Below are positions 9,347-18,087 of a DNA stretch of 64,000 nt, piece by piece (within the stretch, counting starts at the first letter, position 1; every line of letters starts with the position of its first letter). The notes beneath the pieces were generated by a model that worked only from the letters and a program-made list of their open reading frames with translations, had not been told where the DNA came from and did not search any database. The stretch is from Campylobacter pinnipediorum subsp. caledonicus (GTDB lineage Bacteria > Campylobacterota > Campylobacteria > Campylobacterales > Campylobacteraceae). Where the stretch lies: the NCBI RefSeq assembly GCF_002022005.1, contig NZ_CP017258.1, positions 558,001-622,000 of the forward strand, in the 5' to 3' direction. Made by a program: the position numbers and the translations under genes.

Positions 9347-10483
9347 TTGATAGCGATTTATTATTTTTTGGCTCTGATAGCTTGGTTTATCGGAGCTATA
9401 CCTTTACTTTTTTTAACAATCAAAAAAAAATATAGACATTCATTACCGGCTAGATTTTTTCTTTTTAAAAATCCAAGGTTAAAATCATCTAATGTTCATT
9501 TTCATGCTTGTTCTTTTGGTGAGATAATTGCTTTAAAGCCAATTTTAAATCTTTTTGATAATAAAGCTATAACCACAATAACAAAAACAGGATTTGATGA
9601 GGCTAGTAAAATTTGTAAAAATACAAGTTTTCTACCATTTGAAATTTTTTTGCCTTTTTGGTTAAAGCCAAGCAAGGTTTTAGTTATATTTGAAGCAGAG
9701 CTTTGGCTTATGCTTGTCTTTGTTGCTAAGATTTATAAAACAAAAATCATGCTTATCAATGCAAGAATTTCAGATAGAAGTTATCGTAGGTATTTGAAAT
9801 TTAGTTTTTTTTATAAAAAGATTTTTAGCTATATTGATGTCGTTTATGCTCAAAGTGATATAGACAAAAAAAGACTGGAACAACTTGGAGCAAAAAATAT
9901 AAAAATTTGCGGAAATATAAAATCAGCAAATGTCTCAAAGCCAAACAAAAATTATCAAAAACCAAAAGAGCGAACGATAATTTTTGCTAGTACACATAAA
10001 GGTGAAGAAGAATTATTGCTAAAAGAATTTAAATTATCAAAATCAGATAAACTTCTTATCGTGCCAAGACATCCAGAAAGATTTGATGAGGTTGTGTCTC
10101 TTGCCAGTAAGTGGTGTGATAATTATGGCTATGAGTTTAAAAAATTTAGTGAAAATAATGATATAAATGCCCAAGTTGTTGTGATAGACACTCTTGGAGA
10201 GCTGGTGAATTTATATGCTATAAGTGACATAGTTGTTCTTTGTGGAAGTTTTTTGCCTGATATAGGTGGACACAACCCAATAGAAGTAGCCCAATTTAAA
10301 AATGTTCTTATAAGTGGTAAGTATATTTTTAATCAAAAAGCTCTATTTTCAATGTTAAACGATGTTTATTTTGCTGATTATTTGCAAATAAATGAACTTT
10401 TAAATAAAAATTTAAAACAATGCTCTATCATAAATAAAGCGGATATAAACGAAATAATACAAGATATCAAGGATACAATATGA
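9347..10483 (+). CDS. waaA: 3-deoxy-D-manno-octulosonic acid (Kdo) transferase
   Basis: Adds Kdo to lipid A precursor at the inner membrane. At 378 residues it is slightly shorter than E. coli WaaA. It starts with TTG three bases after the previous stop. An N-terminal membrane anchor (about residues 2-25) is followed by a GT-B fold: HFHACSFGEI in place of the usual HaaSvGE loop, then FEAELWLML, INARISDRSYRRY and the C-terminal nucleotide-sugar site ILGEL-like DTLGELVNLY and GGHNPIEVAQF. It overlaps the following gene by four bases. Confidence 0.92.
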   Translation: MIAIYYFLALIAWFIGAIPLLFLTIKKKYRHSLPARFFLFKNPRLKSSNVHFHACSFGEIIALKPILNLFDNKAITTITKTGFDEASKICKNTSFLPFEIFLPFWLKPSKVLVIFEAELWLMLVFVAKIYKTKIMLINARISDRSYRRYLKFSFFYKKIFSYIDVVYAQSDIDKKRLEQLGAKNIKICGNIKSANVSKPNKNYQKPKERTIIFASTHKGEEELLLKEFKLSKSDKLLIVPRHPERFDEVVSLASKWCDNYGYEFKKFSENNDINAQVVVIDTLGELVNLYAISDIVVLCGSFLPDIGGHNPIEVAQFKNVLISGKYIFNQKALFSMLNDVYFADYLQINELLNKNLKQCSIINKADINEIIQDIKDTI

Positions 10484-11238
10484 ATCAAGAAAAGGCGTAT
10501 AAGCTACTAGCTTTACAAGAGGGAATTTCAAACAATGAAGCAAAAGAGCTTATAGATAGCGGACTTGTTTTTGCAAAAGGTCAAAAACTTGCCATAGCAA
10601 GAGCTATGTTAAATATAAATACAAAATTTACAGTTCAAAAATTGCAAGAACCAAAAAAAATATTTGAAGATGAAAATCTGATAGCCATAGATAAACCAGC
10701 ATTTATTACAAGTGAAAAGATAAGCGAAATGTATAAAACGCCACTTTTACATAGGCTCGATAAAGAGACAAGCGGTGTTTTACTACTAGTTAAAAACGAA
10801 GAATTTGCCAAAATCGCCATTAATGAGTTTAAAAATATGCGAGTTAAAAAGAAATATGTGGCAGCTGTAAAAGGTATATTTAGCGAAGATGTTTTAGTAA
10901 ATGAGCCAATACTTACCATAAAAGGTAAGGGCGGTGCTATATCAAAGATATCAAAAGATGGTAAAGAAGCCATTAGTAGAGTTTCTCCTCTTATGGTTGT
11001 TGGTAAAAAAACTCTTTTAAAGGTTGAGATAGATACTGGCAGAACACATCAGATAAGAGTGCATTTAGCGAGTTTAAATGCCCCTATTGTAGGAGATGAA
11101 AAATATGGTAAAAATAGAGCAAATAGAATGTTTTTACATGCTTATAGTATTGAGATACTAAAATACAAATTTAAATCATTTTTGCCTAGTGAGTTTAATA
11201 CCCTTGGTTTTGAAATTTCAAAAAAATATGAAATTTAA
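10480..11238 (+). CDS. RluA/RluD-family RNA pseudouridine synthase
   Basis: Isomerises uridines in rRNA or tRNA. The catalytic motif LHRLDKETSGVLLL is intact, with the nucleophilic Asp, and TGRTHQIRVHLAS marks the C-terminal conserved block. The N-terminal 50 residues look like an S4-type RNA-binding domain (KELIDSGLVFAKGQKL). At 252 residues it is at the short end for the family. The RNA target cannot be told from sequence. The ATG overlaps the waaA stop. Confidence 0.88.
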   Translation: MNQEKAYKLLALQEGISNNEAKELIDSGLVFAKGQKLAIARAMLNINTKFTVQKLQEPKKIFEDENLIAIDKPAFITSEKISEMYKTPLLHRLDKETSGVLLLVKNEEFAKIAINEFKNMRVKKKYVAAVKGIFSEDVLVNEPILTIKGKGGAISKISKDGKEAISRVSPLMVVGKKTLLKVEIDTGRTHQIRVHLASLNAPIVGDEKYGKNRANRMFLHAYSIEILKYKFKSFLPSEFNTLGFEISKKYEI

Positions 11239-11311
11239 AGAGTGATAAAGAAAAGATTTTGTAAAATATGCCCTTTGTATATTAAATTTAATTTTTTAAG
11301 GAATGTAACTA

Positions 11312-12652
11312 GTGTTTGAACAAATAAGTGAATCTTTTAGATTAGCCCTAAGTAAAGTTCGTTTTGTTGATGACGAAAAGGCATTAAAAAATGCCATGGA
11401 TGTTCTAAAAAAAGCACTATTAAAAGCAGATGTTCACCATAAAGTTACAAAAGATTTATTGGTATCTATAGAAAACGATATGAAACAAGGTTCTATAGGT
11501 CAAAAACAATTTTTAGATGCTATTAAATCAAACCTAACAACAGTTTTAACAGCACCAGGCAATCAAGGCTTTGTTTATGCTAGTGTTGCTCCTACCACAG
11601 TTTTGATGGCTGGTCTTCAAGGTTCGGGTAAGACAACTACCACTGTTAAGTTAGCAAGTTATCTAAAACTTAGAAAAAAAAGAGTTTTGATAGCTGCTTG
11701 TGACTTACAAAGACTAGCAGCAGTTGAACAGCTTCGCCAGCTTTGTGAAACAAACGAGATAGACCTTTTTTATATAGAAAACGAAACAGATCCAGTAAAA
11801 GTAGCCAAAGAGGCTTTATCTAAGGCTAAAAGTGGTCTTTATGATGTTTTATTAGTTGATACCGCTGGTCGTTTGGCTATAGATGAAAAGCTAATGCAAG
11901 AACTTCAAGATATAAAAAACATAGTAAATCCACATGAAATTTTTTATGTTGCTGATGCTATGAGTGGTCAAGATGGTGTAAGATCAGCATCTAAATTTAA
12001 TGAAATTTTAAATATTAGCGGCGTTATATTATCTAAATTTGACTCTGATTCTAAGGGCGGTGTTGCTATAAGTGTTGCAAAACAGCTTCAAATTCCACTA
12101 AGATTTGTTGGTGTTGGTGAAAAAGTATCTGACTTAGAAAGCTTTATCCCAGATAGAATCGTAAGTAGGATTATGGGTGAGGGCGATTTAGCTACACTTG
12201 TTGAGAAAACTAGCACGATTATAGATGAAAAAGAGGCAAAGAGATTAAGCCAGAAGATTAAAAAAGGTCAGTTTAACTTCAATGACTTTTTAGATCAAAT
12301 GGAAAGTGTAAAAAAACTAGGCTCTATGAAATCACTTTTAGGTATGATACCTGGAATGTCAAATATGGCAAACCAGATAAAAGACATAGATCTTGAAAAC
12401 TCAAAAGAGATACTGCATATAAGAGCTATGATAAACTCAATGACAAAAAAAGAGAGAGAAAATCCTGATTTGTTAAATAATAGCAGAAAAAGGCGTTTGG
12501 CTGCTGGTTCTGGACTTTCTCAGATGGAAGTAAATCGCTTTTTAAAACAGTTTGAAAATGCATCTAAACTAGCTAAGAAATTTTCAGGCAAGGGTGGTGC
12601 AAAAGGACTTGCAAATATGCTAGCCCAAGCTAATCTAAAAAGACCTGTTTAA
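11312..12652 (+). CDS. ffh: Signal recognition particle protein Ffh
   Basis: SRP GTPase that, with 4.5S RNA, targets nascent membrane proteins. At 446 residues it has family length. An N-domain helical bundle is followed by the GTPase: GLQGSGKTTTT (G1), DLQRLAAVEQL, DTAGRL (G3) and SKFDSDSKGG (G4). The C-terminal M-domain is Met-rich (GSMKSLLGMIPGMSNM). The GTG start follows AAGGAATG. It is followed at 74 bases by rpsP, with an imperfect hairpin (about 12655-12696) between. Confidence 0.97.
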   Translation: MFEQISESFRLALSKVRFVDDEKALKNAMDVLKKALLKADVHHKVTKDLLVSIENDMKQGSIGQKQFLDAIKSNLTTVLTAPGNQGFVYASVAPTTVLMAGLQGSGKTTTTVKLASYLKLRKKRVLIAACDLQRLAAVEQLRQLCETNEIDLFYIENETDPVKVAKEALSKAKSGLYDVLLVDTAGRLAIDEKLMQELQDIKNIVNPHEIFYVADAMSGQDGVRSASKFNEILNISGVILSKFDSDSKGGVAISVAKQLQIPLRFVGVGEKVSDLESFIPDRIVSRIMGEGDLATLVEKTSTIIDEKEAKRLSQKIKKGQFNFNDFLDQMESVKKLGSMKSLLGMIPGMSNMANQIKDIDLENSKEILHIRAMINSMTKKERENPDLLNNSRKRRLAAGSGLSQMEVNRFLKQFENASKLAKKFSGKGGAKGLANMLAQANLKRPV

Positions 12653-12725
12653 GGCTTAAATTTATGTATCTTTTAGATATGTAAATTTAAACCTTATTTA
12701 TAAAAATTTTAAAAGGAGATAAAGT

Positions 12726-12956
12726 ATGGCAACAGTTGTAAGACTAACTAGAATGGGAAGAAAGAAAAGACCATTTTACCGTGTAGTTGTGACAGATAGT
12801 AGAAAAAGACGTGATAGTGGTTGGATAGAGAGCATAGGTTATTATAACCCTATGGTTGAGCCTGAAGTTATTAATATAAACGAAGAAAGACTTGCTTATT
12901 GGAAAAGCGTAGGCGCTAAACTTAGCGATAGAGTTGCGCAAATAACCAAAAAATAA
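12726..12956 (+). CDS. rpsP: 30S ribosomal protein S16
   Basis: 76-residue S16, starting [11 protein letters not shown] and continuing with the signature [18 protein letters not shown]. It heads the widely conserved rpsP-khpA-rimM-trmD-rplS operon, which links ribosomal proteins with 16S maturation and tRNA G37 methylation. A strong AAAGGAG ribosome site precedes it. Confidence 0.98.
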   Translation: MATVVRLTRMGRKKRPFYRVVVTDSRKRRDSGWIESIGYYNPMVEPEVININEERLAYWKSVGAKLSDRVAQITKK

Positions 12957-12967
12957 TCAGATCAAAT

Positions 12968-13213
12968 ATGGTTGAAAATTTTTTATACGAATACGCTAAA
13001 CTTATAGCGGATTATCCTGATAAGATAACCGTTGAGAAAAAAAATCTCGATAATGATTTTTGCGAGATTATAGTTCATGCAGATAAGGTTGATACTGGTA
13101 AACTTATCGGCAAAGATGGTAGGATGATAAATGCTATAAAAACCGTTATAATAGGTTGTAAGGCAAAAGATCCAACAAGTTATAGAATAACGGTAAAAGC
13201 ACTTGGAGAATGA
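12968..13213 (+). CDS. khpA: KH-domain RNA-binding protein KhpA
   Basis: 81 residues forming a single KH domain; the GKDG loop (IGKDGRMINAIKTV) contacts RNA. In firmicutes KhpA works with KhpB as a small-RNA or mRNA regulator; here it sits in the rpsP operon as usual. Its end overlaps rimM by 11 bases. Confidence 0.93.
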   Translation: MVENFLYEYAKLIADYPDKITVEKKNLDNDFCEIIVHADKVDTGKLIGKDGRMINAIKTVIIGCKAKDPTSYRITVKALGE

Positions 13214-13733
13214 TTTTTTAGAAGTCGCTACACTTGGAAGAAGTGTCGGGCTAAAAGGCTATGTAAAGCTTTATAACAAGAGCGACTTTCCTGAACAGTT
13301 TAAAAAAAATGCAAAATTTTTTGATAAAGATGGCAAAGAATTTATTTTAAAAGATTTTAATAAAATAAATTCTAGTGCGCTGTTTTTTGGTTTTGAAGAT
13401 ATAGAACTAGCAAAAGAACTTACAAATAAAATTCTTTACACAACAAAAGAGCTCACAAGAAAGACATGTAAACTTAAAAAAGATGAGTTTTTTTATTTTG
13501 ATATCTTATCACTTGCTGTAGTTGAAGATGATGAAGAGCTAGGTGTTGTTGTGGATATACAAGATATTTCCAAGGATAGACTTCTTGAAGTTAGAACGGA
13601 TAAAATTTTAGTAGATGCTGGACTTCCTAAGACATTTTTTATCCCATATATTGATAATTTTATCTTAAATGTTGATTTATCACAAAAAACTATTTATGTT
13701 AAAAACTCAAGAGCAATACTTGAAAATTCATGA
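13203..13733 (+). CDS. rimM: 16S rRNA processing protein RimM
   Basis: Assembly factor for the 30S head that binds S19. At 176 residues it has family length. The N-terminal RimM domain has [14 protein letters not shown] and the PRC-barrel domain starts near residue 95 ([14 protein letters not shown]). The C-terminal block [10 protein letters not shown] is conserved. The start is a TTG inside khpA, the only in-frame choice that keeps the leading VATLGR strand. It overlaps trmD by four bases. Confidence 0.94.
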   Translation: MENDFLEVATLGRSVGLKGYVKLYNKSDFPEQFKKNAKFFDKDGKEFILKDFNKINSSALFFGFEDIELAKELTNKILYTTKELTRKTCKLKKDEFFYFDILSLAVVEDDEELGVVVDIQDISKDRLLEVRTDKILVDAGLPKTFFIPYIDNFILNVDLSQKTIYVKNSRAILENS

Positions 13734-14440
13734 AATTTACATTTGTAACTCTTTTTGAAAGCATTATTAAGCCATATTTTAATGATTCTATTTTACATCG
13801 TGCAGTAAAATCAAATTTCATTGATTTAGATTTTGTAAATCCAAGAGATTACACAAAAGATATACACAATAAAGTAGATGAATATATGGTTGGCGGTGGT
13901 GCAGGATTATTGATGTCTTGTCAGCCATTAAACGATACTTTGCTTTCAGTGAAACAAAAAAATACTCAAACACACTTTGTTTTTTTAACTCCGGTGGGTA
14001 AAAAATTTACACAAAATGATGCAAAAAGATTATCTAAAAAGCCTCACATTTGCTTTGTTTGCGGAAGATATGAGGGTATTGATGAGCGCGTAGTTGAGCT
14101 TTGGGCTGATGAAGTTTTTAGTATAGGAGATTTTGTATTAACAGGCGGCGAACTTGGGGCTTTGTGTTTGTGTGATGCCATATCTAGAAATGTAGATGGT
14201 GTGCTTGGCAATCCTGAAAGTTTGTGTATTGAGAGTTTTGAACAAAATTTATTAGAAGCCCCATCTTTTACAAAACCAAATATTTTTTTAAATTTAGGTG
14301 TTGTTTCAGAGTTTTTAAAGGGAAATCATGATAAAATCCGAGCTTTGAAAAACCAAATGGCCAGTTGTAAAACAAGGTTTTTTCGACCTGATTTATACCG
14401 AAAAATTAAGCCACATATTAAGGAAAAACATGAGAAATAA
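13730..14440 (+). CDS. trmD: tRNA (guanine-37-N1)-methyltransferase
   Basis: Methylates G37 next to the anticodon to prevent frameshifting. At 236 residues it has family length. The SPOUT trefoil-knot motifs are [13 protein letters not shown] and [15 protein letters not shown], with VGGGAGLLM near the N-terminus. Its ATG overlaps the rimM stop (ATGA) and its own 3' end overlaps rplS by 11 bases. Confidence 0.97.
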   Translation: MKFTFVTLFESIIKPYFNDSILHRAVKSNFIDLDFVNPRDYTKDIHNKVDEYMVGGGAGLLMSCQPLNDTLLSVKQKNTQTHFVFLTPVGKKFTQNDAKRLSKKPHICFVCGRYEGIDERVVELWADEVFSIGDFVLTGGELGALCLCDAISRNVDGVLGNPESLCIESFEQNLLEAPSFTKPNIFLNLGVVSEFLKGNHDKIRALKNQMASCKTRFFRPDLYRKIKPHIKEKHEK

Positions 14441-14786
14441 ATACATTGATGCATTTGAAAATGCTCAGATTGCAGCTAAGAATGTGCCTGAATTTCGTGC
14501 AGGGGATACACTTCGTGTGGCTATCCGCATAAAAGAGGGTGATAAAACTAGGATACAAAATTTTGAAGGTGTTTGTATAGCTAGACGTGGAAGTGGAACA
14601 GGTGAGACTTTCATTATAAGAAAGATCGGTGCTAATAGTGTTGGCGTTGAGAGAATTTTCCCTATATATAGCGAAAGCATAGAGGATATAGCTGTTCTTA
14701 GAAGAGGTCGCGTTAGAAGAGCTAAGTTGTTTTATCTACGTGGTTTACGTGGTAAAGCTGCTAAGATCAGAGAACTTAGAAAATAA
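14430..14786 (+). CDS. rplS: 50S ribosomal protein L19
   Basis: 118-residue L19 with the signature [21 protein letters not shown] split here as [10 protein letters not shown] and GETFIIRKI, and the basic C-terminus [19 protein letters not shown]. Last gene of the operon; a hairpin follows at once. Confidence 0.98.
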   Translation: MRNKYIDAFENAQIAAKNVPEFRAGDTLRVAIRIKEGDKTRIQNFEGVCIARRGSGTGETFIIRKIGANSVGVERIFPIYSESIEDIAVLRRGRVRRAKLFYLRGLRGKAAKIRELRK

Positions 14787-14790
14787 TTTA

Positions 14791-14820
14791 TTCGAAGATT
14801 TATTTCTTCGAACCTTCTTT
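14791..14820 (+). terminator. Terminator after rplS
   Basis: TTCGAAGA (14791-14798) and TCTTCGAA (14805-14812) form an 8-bp stem with a 6-base loop followed by CCTTCTTTT. It ends the long ribosomal operon. Confidence 0.6.
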
Positions 14821-15164
14821 TGTTGCTATAAATATAGTACTATAACTTTACGCTAAATAATAAAAATATTTTATATTTATAATTACTTAAATATTTCTTT
14901 TTTCTAAACTAAAATTCAACCTTGTATCTTTATTTTGTTAAAACATATGCCTACTACTACTTATTTTTTTATCATTATAAAACCAGATAATCAAATTTTA
15001 TAAACTTAGCATATGATTTATAAACTATAAAATAGCATTCTTTCTAATCAAAAGTTATTTAAAATAAAATTTGCTTTATCAATCCATAATTATTCATAAA
15101 AGTTATCCATTCTTAAATCATGCTTTTATAAATTGTTGAAATAATGTAAAATAATGGTAATTCT

Positions 15165-15300
15165 CTCTACCAAATCCAAGTGCTTAGACACTACGAGGAA
15201 GATTTAGCGGTTATCTCCGTTTTTTGTTCTTGGTTAAAAATCTTAGTAAGTTTCTATACTTTATTTTATATAAGAAAAATAACAAAATTATATTTTTTAA
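15165..15300 (+). mobile_element. Left-end non-coding region of an IS110-type element (possible bridge-RNA relic), copy 1
   Basis: This segment lies directly upstream of the transposase remnant, where IS110-group elements encode their bridge RNA. It shares TTAGCG, GTTTTTTGTT and the 21-base block 15233-15253 (GTTAAAAATCTTAGTAAG plus TTT) and ATACTTTA with a second locus at 35225-35352. Conserved blocks separated by variable stretches are what would be expected of a structured RNA with variable guide loops. Identification as bridge RNA is inference; the element is dead here. Confidence 0.45.
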
Positions 15301-15314
15301 AAAAAGATTAGCGC

Positions 15315-15566
15315 ATGAAAAAAGCTTATTTTTATGGCGTTGATGTATCAAAAGATACTTTGGATTTATGTTTTTTAATAAAATAATGATAACTAAAGCT
15401 AAGTATTAAAAGCTTGTTTTAATTTGATGATATCTTATATACAAATAACTATTATATGTCATTATAAGAAGCGTTAGCAGATTTAAAGATAGAATATTCA
15501 ATCCCCAATCCTAATAAAACAACTCGTTTTTTAAAACATTTAATTTAGGCTAAATCAGATATATGT
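15315..15566 (+). pseudogene. IS110-family transposase, N-terminal relic with in-frame stops
   Basis: The ATG at 15315 opens MKKAYFYGVDVSKDTLDLC, the classic IS110 start in which the first catalytic Asp of the DEDD (RuvC-like) site lies in GVDVSKDTLD. A stop follows at 15384. The same frame, interrupted by several further stops, continues through FDDILY and, from 15468, EALADLKIEYSIPNP, then TRFLKHL, a stop, and AKSDIC. That matches the order of the IS110 N-terminal domain. Homology then fades; the C-terminal transposase domain with the catalytic Ser is gone. It is non-functional. Frame retention with only point stops suggests decay by base substitution plus a large 3' deletion. Confidence 0.8.
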
Positions 15567-15842
15567 TAATCAAAAAGTTTTTTTAATGGCTATTGTTTTT
15601 TGATGTTAATATTTATATGTGATAGCTATTTTTTATGAAAATATTTCTTATCTTCTCTTTTGTATATAGCTTAAAATTAAATATTATTTTATTTTTTGTA
15701 TTTAAAATGAGTGTATTTTGATAATTGCTAACTTTTGGTAATTTTCAGTAAACAATCGGTAATAAAATTATGAAATTTTATAATTATTTAAGCGTTAATT
15801 ACTTAATATTACGAGATTACAATTTTTTAAAGGAGAACAATT

Positions 15843-17162
15843 ATGAAACTAACAAAAATTAGTTTAGCAGCTTTGGTTGCATTAGGAACTTTTTCTGTAG
15901 CATCAGCTACCCCACTAGAAGAAGCTATAAAAGGTATAGATGTAAGTGGTAGCTTATTATATCGTTATGATAATGTTACAGAGAAAGAAACATCTAAAGA
16001 TAATGGTAAGGCTAAAGAAGAAAAAGATTCTAAAGGAAAAGCTAAGCTTAATGCAGCGCTTAACTTCAGTGCAGCTTTGGCTGATGATTTCTTTGGTGTT
16101 TTATCTACTATATATACAAGCCAAGATCAATTAGGTCATACACTTGGTGCAACTGGACAATCAAAACCAGATGCTTATGATGTTTCTCATACAAGAAATC
16201 ACTTTGAAATTCGCCAGTTTTACTTAGGATATAAAGCTGATAACACTACTATAACAGCTGGTAAACAAGAGTTAGGTACATTCTTTACAGATGATGCTGT
16301 TGGTACTGGTATTAGAGTTATTAACTCTGATATAGAGGGACTGACTCTTGCTGCAGTTGGATTTGGTGCTATAGAAAACCATAAAATAGAATCAGATGGT
16401 GAGCTTTGGTCGCAAGTTCGTCAATTAAATAAAGTAAAAAATGTCAAACAACCACCAGTAGATGCCTATGATATAGGAAACCTTTATGGTCTAGCTGCTA
16501 TAGGTAGTTATGATCCAGTATCATTCCAATTATGGTATGCATCTTTAGAAAATGTAGCTGATTTATTTGCTGTTGAGTTAGCTAGCGATTTTGCTATAAG
16601 TGATGATCTTAGCTTTGGCTTAAAAGGTCAGTATGTAACTACAGATGCAGATGGTGAAATGAAAAAACAAGTTAAAGAATATAGTGATGGTGATTTTTAT
16701 GCATTTGAAGCTACTACAGCACTTTATGGTGTTGATCTAAGTGCTGGTTATGTTGGTTGGAAGGTAAAGACTAATAATAAACAAGAAAAAGATAAAGCAA
16801 AAGATGGTGTAGCTTCATTTTCATTAGAAGATCAAGGCTCTTTGATAGATGCTGGTGAATACAATCACTATGATTATACTTGGTTAAGTGGTAAAGGTGG
16901 ATTTTTCTTTGCTACAGCTGGATATAACTTTGATAAGTTCTTTGTTGGTGTTGATTATAAAAATGGTCAAAACAAATTTGCTGCTAAAGAGAGTGCAAAA
17001 GAAAAACATGAAGAGGTTGTAGGTAGATTGTCTTACAACTATAGCAAAAAACTTAAATTTACAACTTGGTATGCAGCAACTACTACCAAAAACGTAGGTG
17101 GCGATAAAGATAAGAAAGAAGATGGTACCGCTTATAGATTCCAAGCTAAATACTCATTCTAA
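15843..17162 (+). CDS. porA: Major outer membrane protein / porin (Campylobacter MOMP family)
   Basis: Beta-barrel porin for small hydrophilic solutes. At 439 residues it has a Sec signal peptide (MKLTKISLAALVALGTFSVA, cut after about residue 22 at ASA-T) and the mature protein starts TPLEEAIKGIDVSG, typical for MOMP. Alternating polar/aromatic strands run throughout. The last residues YRFQAKYSF end in Phe, the outer membrane assembly signal. Lys-rich inserts (about residues 48-65 and 310-325) are probably surface loops. The ribosome site AAGGAGA is strong. No cysteine is seen. The gene is monocistronic with its own terminator. Confidence 0.93.
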   Translation: MKLTKISLAALVALGTFSVASATPLEEAIKGIDVSGSLLYRYDNVTEKETSKDNGKAKEEKDSKGKAKLNAALNFSAALADDFFGVLSTIYTSQDQLGHTLGATGQSKPDAYDVSHTRNHFEIRQFYLGYKADNTTITAGKQELGTFFTDDAVGTGIRVINSDIEGLTLAAVGFGAIENHKIESDGELWSQVRQLNKVKNVKQPPVDAYDIGNLYGLAAIGSYDPVSFQLWYASLENVADLFAVELASDFAISDDLSFGLKGQYVTTDADGEMKKQVKEYSDGDFYAFEATTALYGVDLSAGYVGWKVKTNNKQEKDKAKDGVASFSLEDQGSLIDAGEYNHYDYTWLSGKGGFFFATAGYNFDKFFVGVDYKNGQNKFAAKESAKEKHEEVVGRLSYNYSKKLKFTTWYAATTTKNVGGDKDKKEDGTAYRFQAKYSF

Positions 17163-17187
17163 TAACCTGTTGTTATTATCTTGATAT

Positions 17188-17221
17188 ATCCCAAGTTAGG
17201 TTTATCCTGCTTGGGATTTTT
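17188..17221 (+). terminator. Rho-independent terminator of the porin gene
   Basis: ATCCCAAG (17188-17195) and CTTGGGAT (17210-17217) form the stem, with an inner AGG/CCT pairing, followed by TTTTTAAATTTT. Good strength and typical layout. Confidence 0.8.
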
Positions 17222-17288
17222 AAATTTTACACACTTTATTTATCATCTTTATTTTACTAAATGCTTTTATATAATTGATTTTTTATGA

Positions 17289-17294
17289 TATAAT
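17289..17294 (+). promoter_or_regulatory. -10 box for the cytochrome c gene
   Basis: TATAAT preceded by TTTTTTATGA, about 38 bases before the start codon; a typical Campylobacter sigma-70 promoter with a T-rich upstream part. Confidence 0.5.
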
Positions 17295-17332
17295 GATAAC
17301 TTTAATAATTTTAATTTTATAAAAGGCAGAAA

Positions 17333-17890
17333 ATGAAAATAATAAAAATTTTATCTTTGGCGTGCTGTTTAGGCTATTTTGCATTTGGTGCAAGCGAGGT
17401 TTATTATATAAAAGCTACAGGTGAGTTTGGAAAAAACCTTTCAGAAGTCGCAAAACAATATGCCAAAGATAATAATGCTAATATAGATATCTTTGTGGAT
17501 GAAGACCCTAGAACTTATAAAGATACTAGAGTTTTAAAACTAGGTGTAAATAAAAGAGGGCATTATTCTACTTCTTTGGGTAAAGAACTTTATGAAAAGA
17601 ACTGTATGTCTTGTCATGGTGAAGATATGCAAAAGCGTCCAAGTGGAGCAACTGCTCTTAAAAATATGAGCGCTGAGGACATAGAAGGTAGTGTTATATC
17701 CTATAGAACCGATAATGAATTTGGCGGTAGTAATAAAATACTTATGCGAGATGTGGCCAGAAAAATTTCAAATAGCGACCTTGGTGCTATAATACATTAT
17801 ATAAAAGGCGAAGATGCGTATTCAAGTGATATTGAATATGAAAATAAGCCAGTATCTACAGAAAAAAAACAAGGAAGCTATCTAAGATAG
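17333..17890 (+). CDS. Periplasmic monohaem c-type cytochrome
   Basis: 185 residues. A signal peptide (about residues 1-20, ending CCLGYFAFGA) is followed by an N-terminal part of about 60 residues without haem. The haem-binding motif CMSCH is at 91-95, in a class I fold that ends with a helix DLGAIIHYIKG. A Met in NKILMRDVA may be the sixth haem ligand. It carries electrons in the periplasm; partner enzymes cannot be told from context. The single-gene unit is bounded by its own promoter and terminator. Confidence 0.88.
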   Translation: MKIIKILSLACCLGYFAFGASEVYYIKATGEFGKNLSEVAKQYAKDNNANIDIFVDEDPRTYKDTRVLKLGVNKRGHYSTSLGKELYEKNCMSCHGEDMQKRPSGATALKNMSAEDIEGSVISYRTDNEFGGSNKILMRDVARKISNSDLGAIIHYIKGEDAYSSDIEYENKPVSTEKKQGSYLR

Positions 17891-17896
17891 TTTTTT

Positions 17897-17929
17897 AAGC
17901 CATAGATTGTGAATTTATGGCTTTTTTTA
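17897..17929 (+). terminator. Rho-independent terminator of the cytochrome gene
   Basis: AAGCCATA (17897-17904) and TATGGCTT (17916-17923) form an 8-bp stem followed by a run of T. Confidence 0.8.
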
Positions 17930-18056
17930 TTTTATTTTTTATACATAACTGCTTAATGATATTTTTTGAAAACATAGTTAAAATTTGCGTTTTTAGATAG
18001 GTTATAAAAATTTGTTTTTTGATATATTGTTTTAGATTACTATTGATTGGTGGTAT

Positions 18057-18082
18057 ATACGGCTATAAAATTATAGCCGTAT
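18057..18082 (-). terminator. Hairpin after astA
   Basis: ATACGGCTATAA (18057-18068) and TTATAGCCGTAT (18071-18082) make a perfect 12-bp stem with a 2-base loop six bases past the astA stop. There is no obvious U tract on the minus strand, so it may stabilise the 3' end rather than terminate on its own. Confidence 0.55.
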
Positions 18083-18087
18083 TGAGG

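Larger units (their letters stand above)
14821..15842. other. Gene-free stretch with a decayed insertion element
   Basis: About 1 kb of AT-rich DNA without an intact gene. Its middle holds an IS110-family transposase relic (15315-15566) and, before it, the matching non-coding element end (about 15165-15300). The last 200 bases are the porin leader and presumed porin promoter. I see nothing recognisable in 14821-15120. Confidence 0.6.

Noticed and set aside
12655-12696. Terminator between ffh and rpsP
   Set aside because: The inverted repeat is imperfect and lacks a U tract; it could be a weak attenuator, but I cannot support a terminator call.
17285-17300. Fur-like box (GATAATGATAA pattern) before the cytochrome gene
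   Set aside because: The match is partial and overlaps a plain TATAAT promoter; AT-rich DNA yields such patterns by chance.
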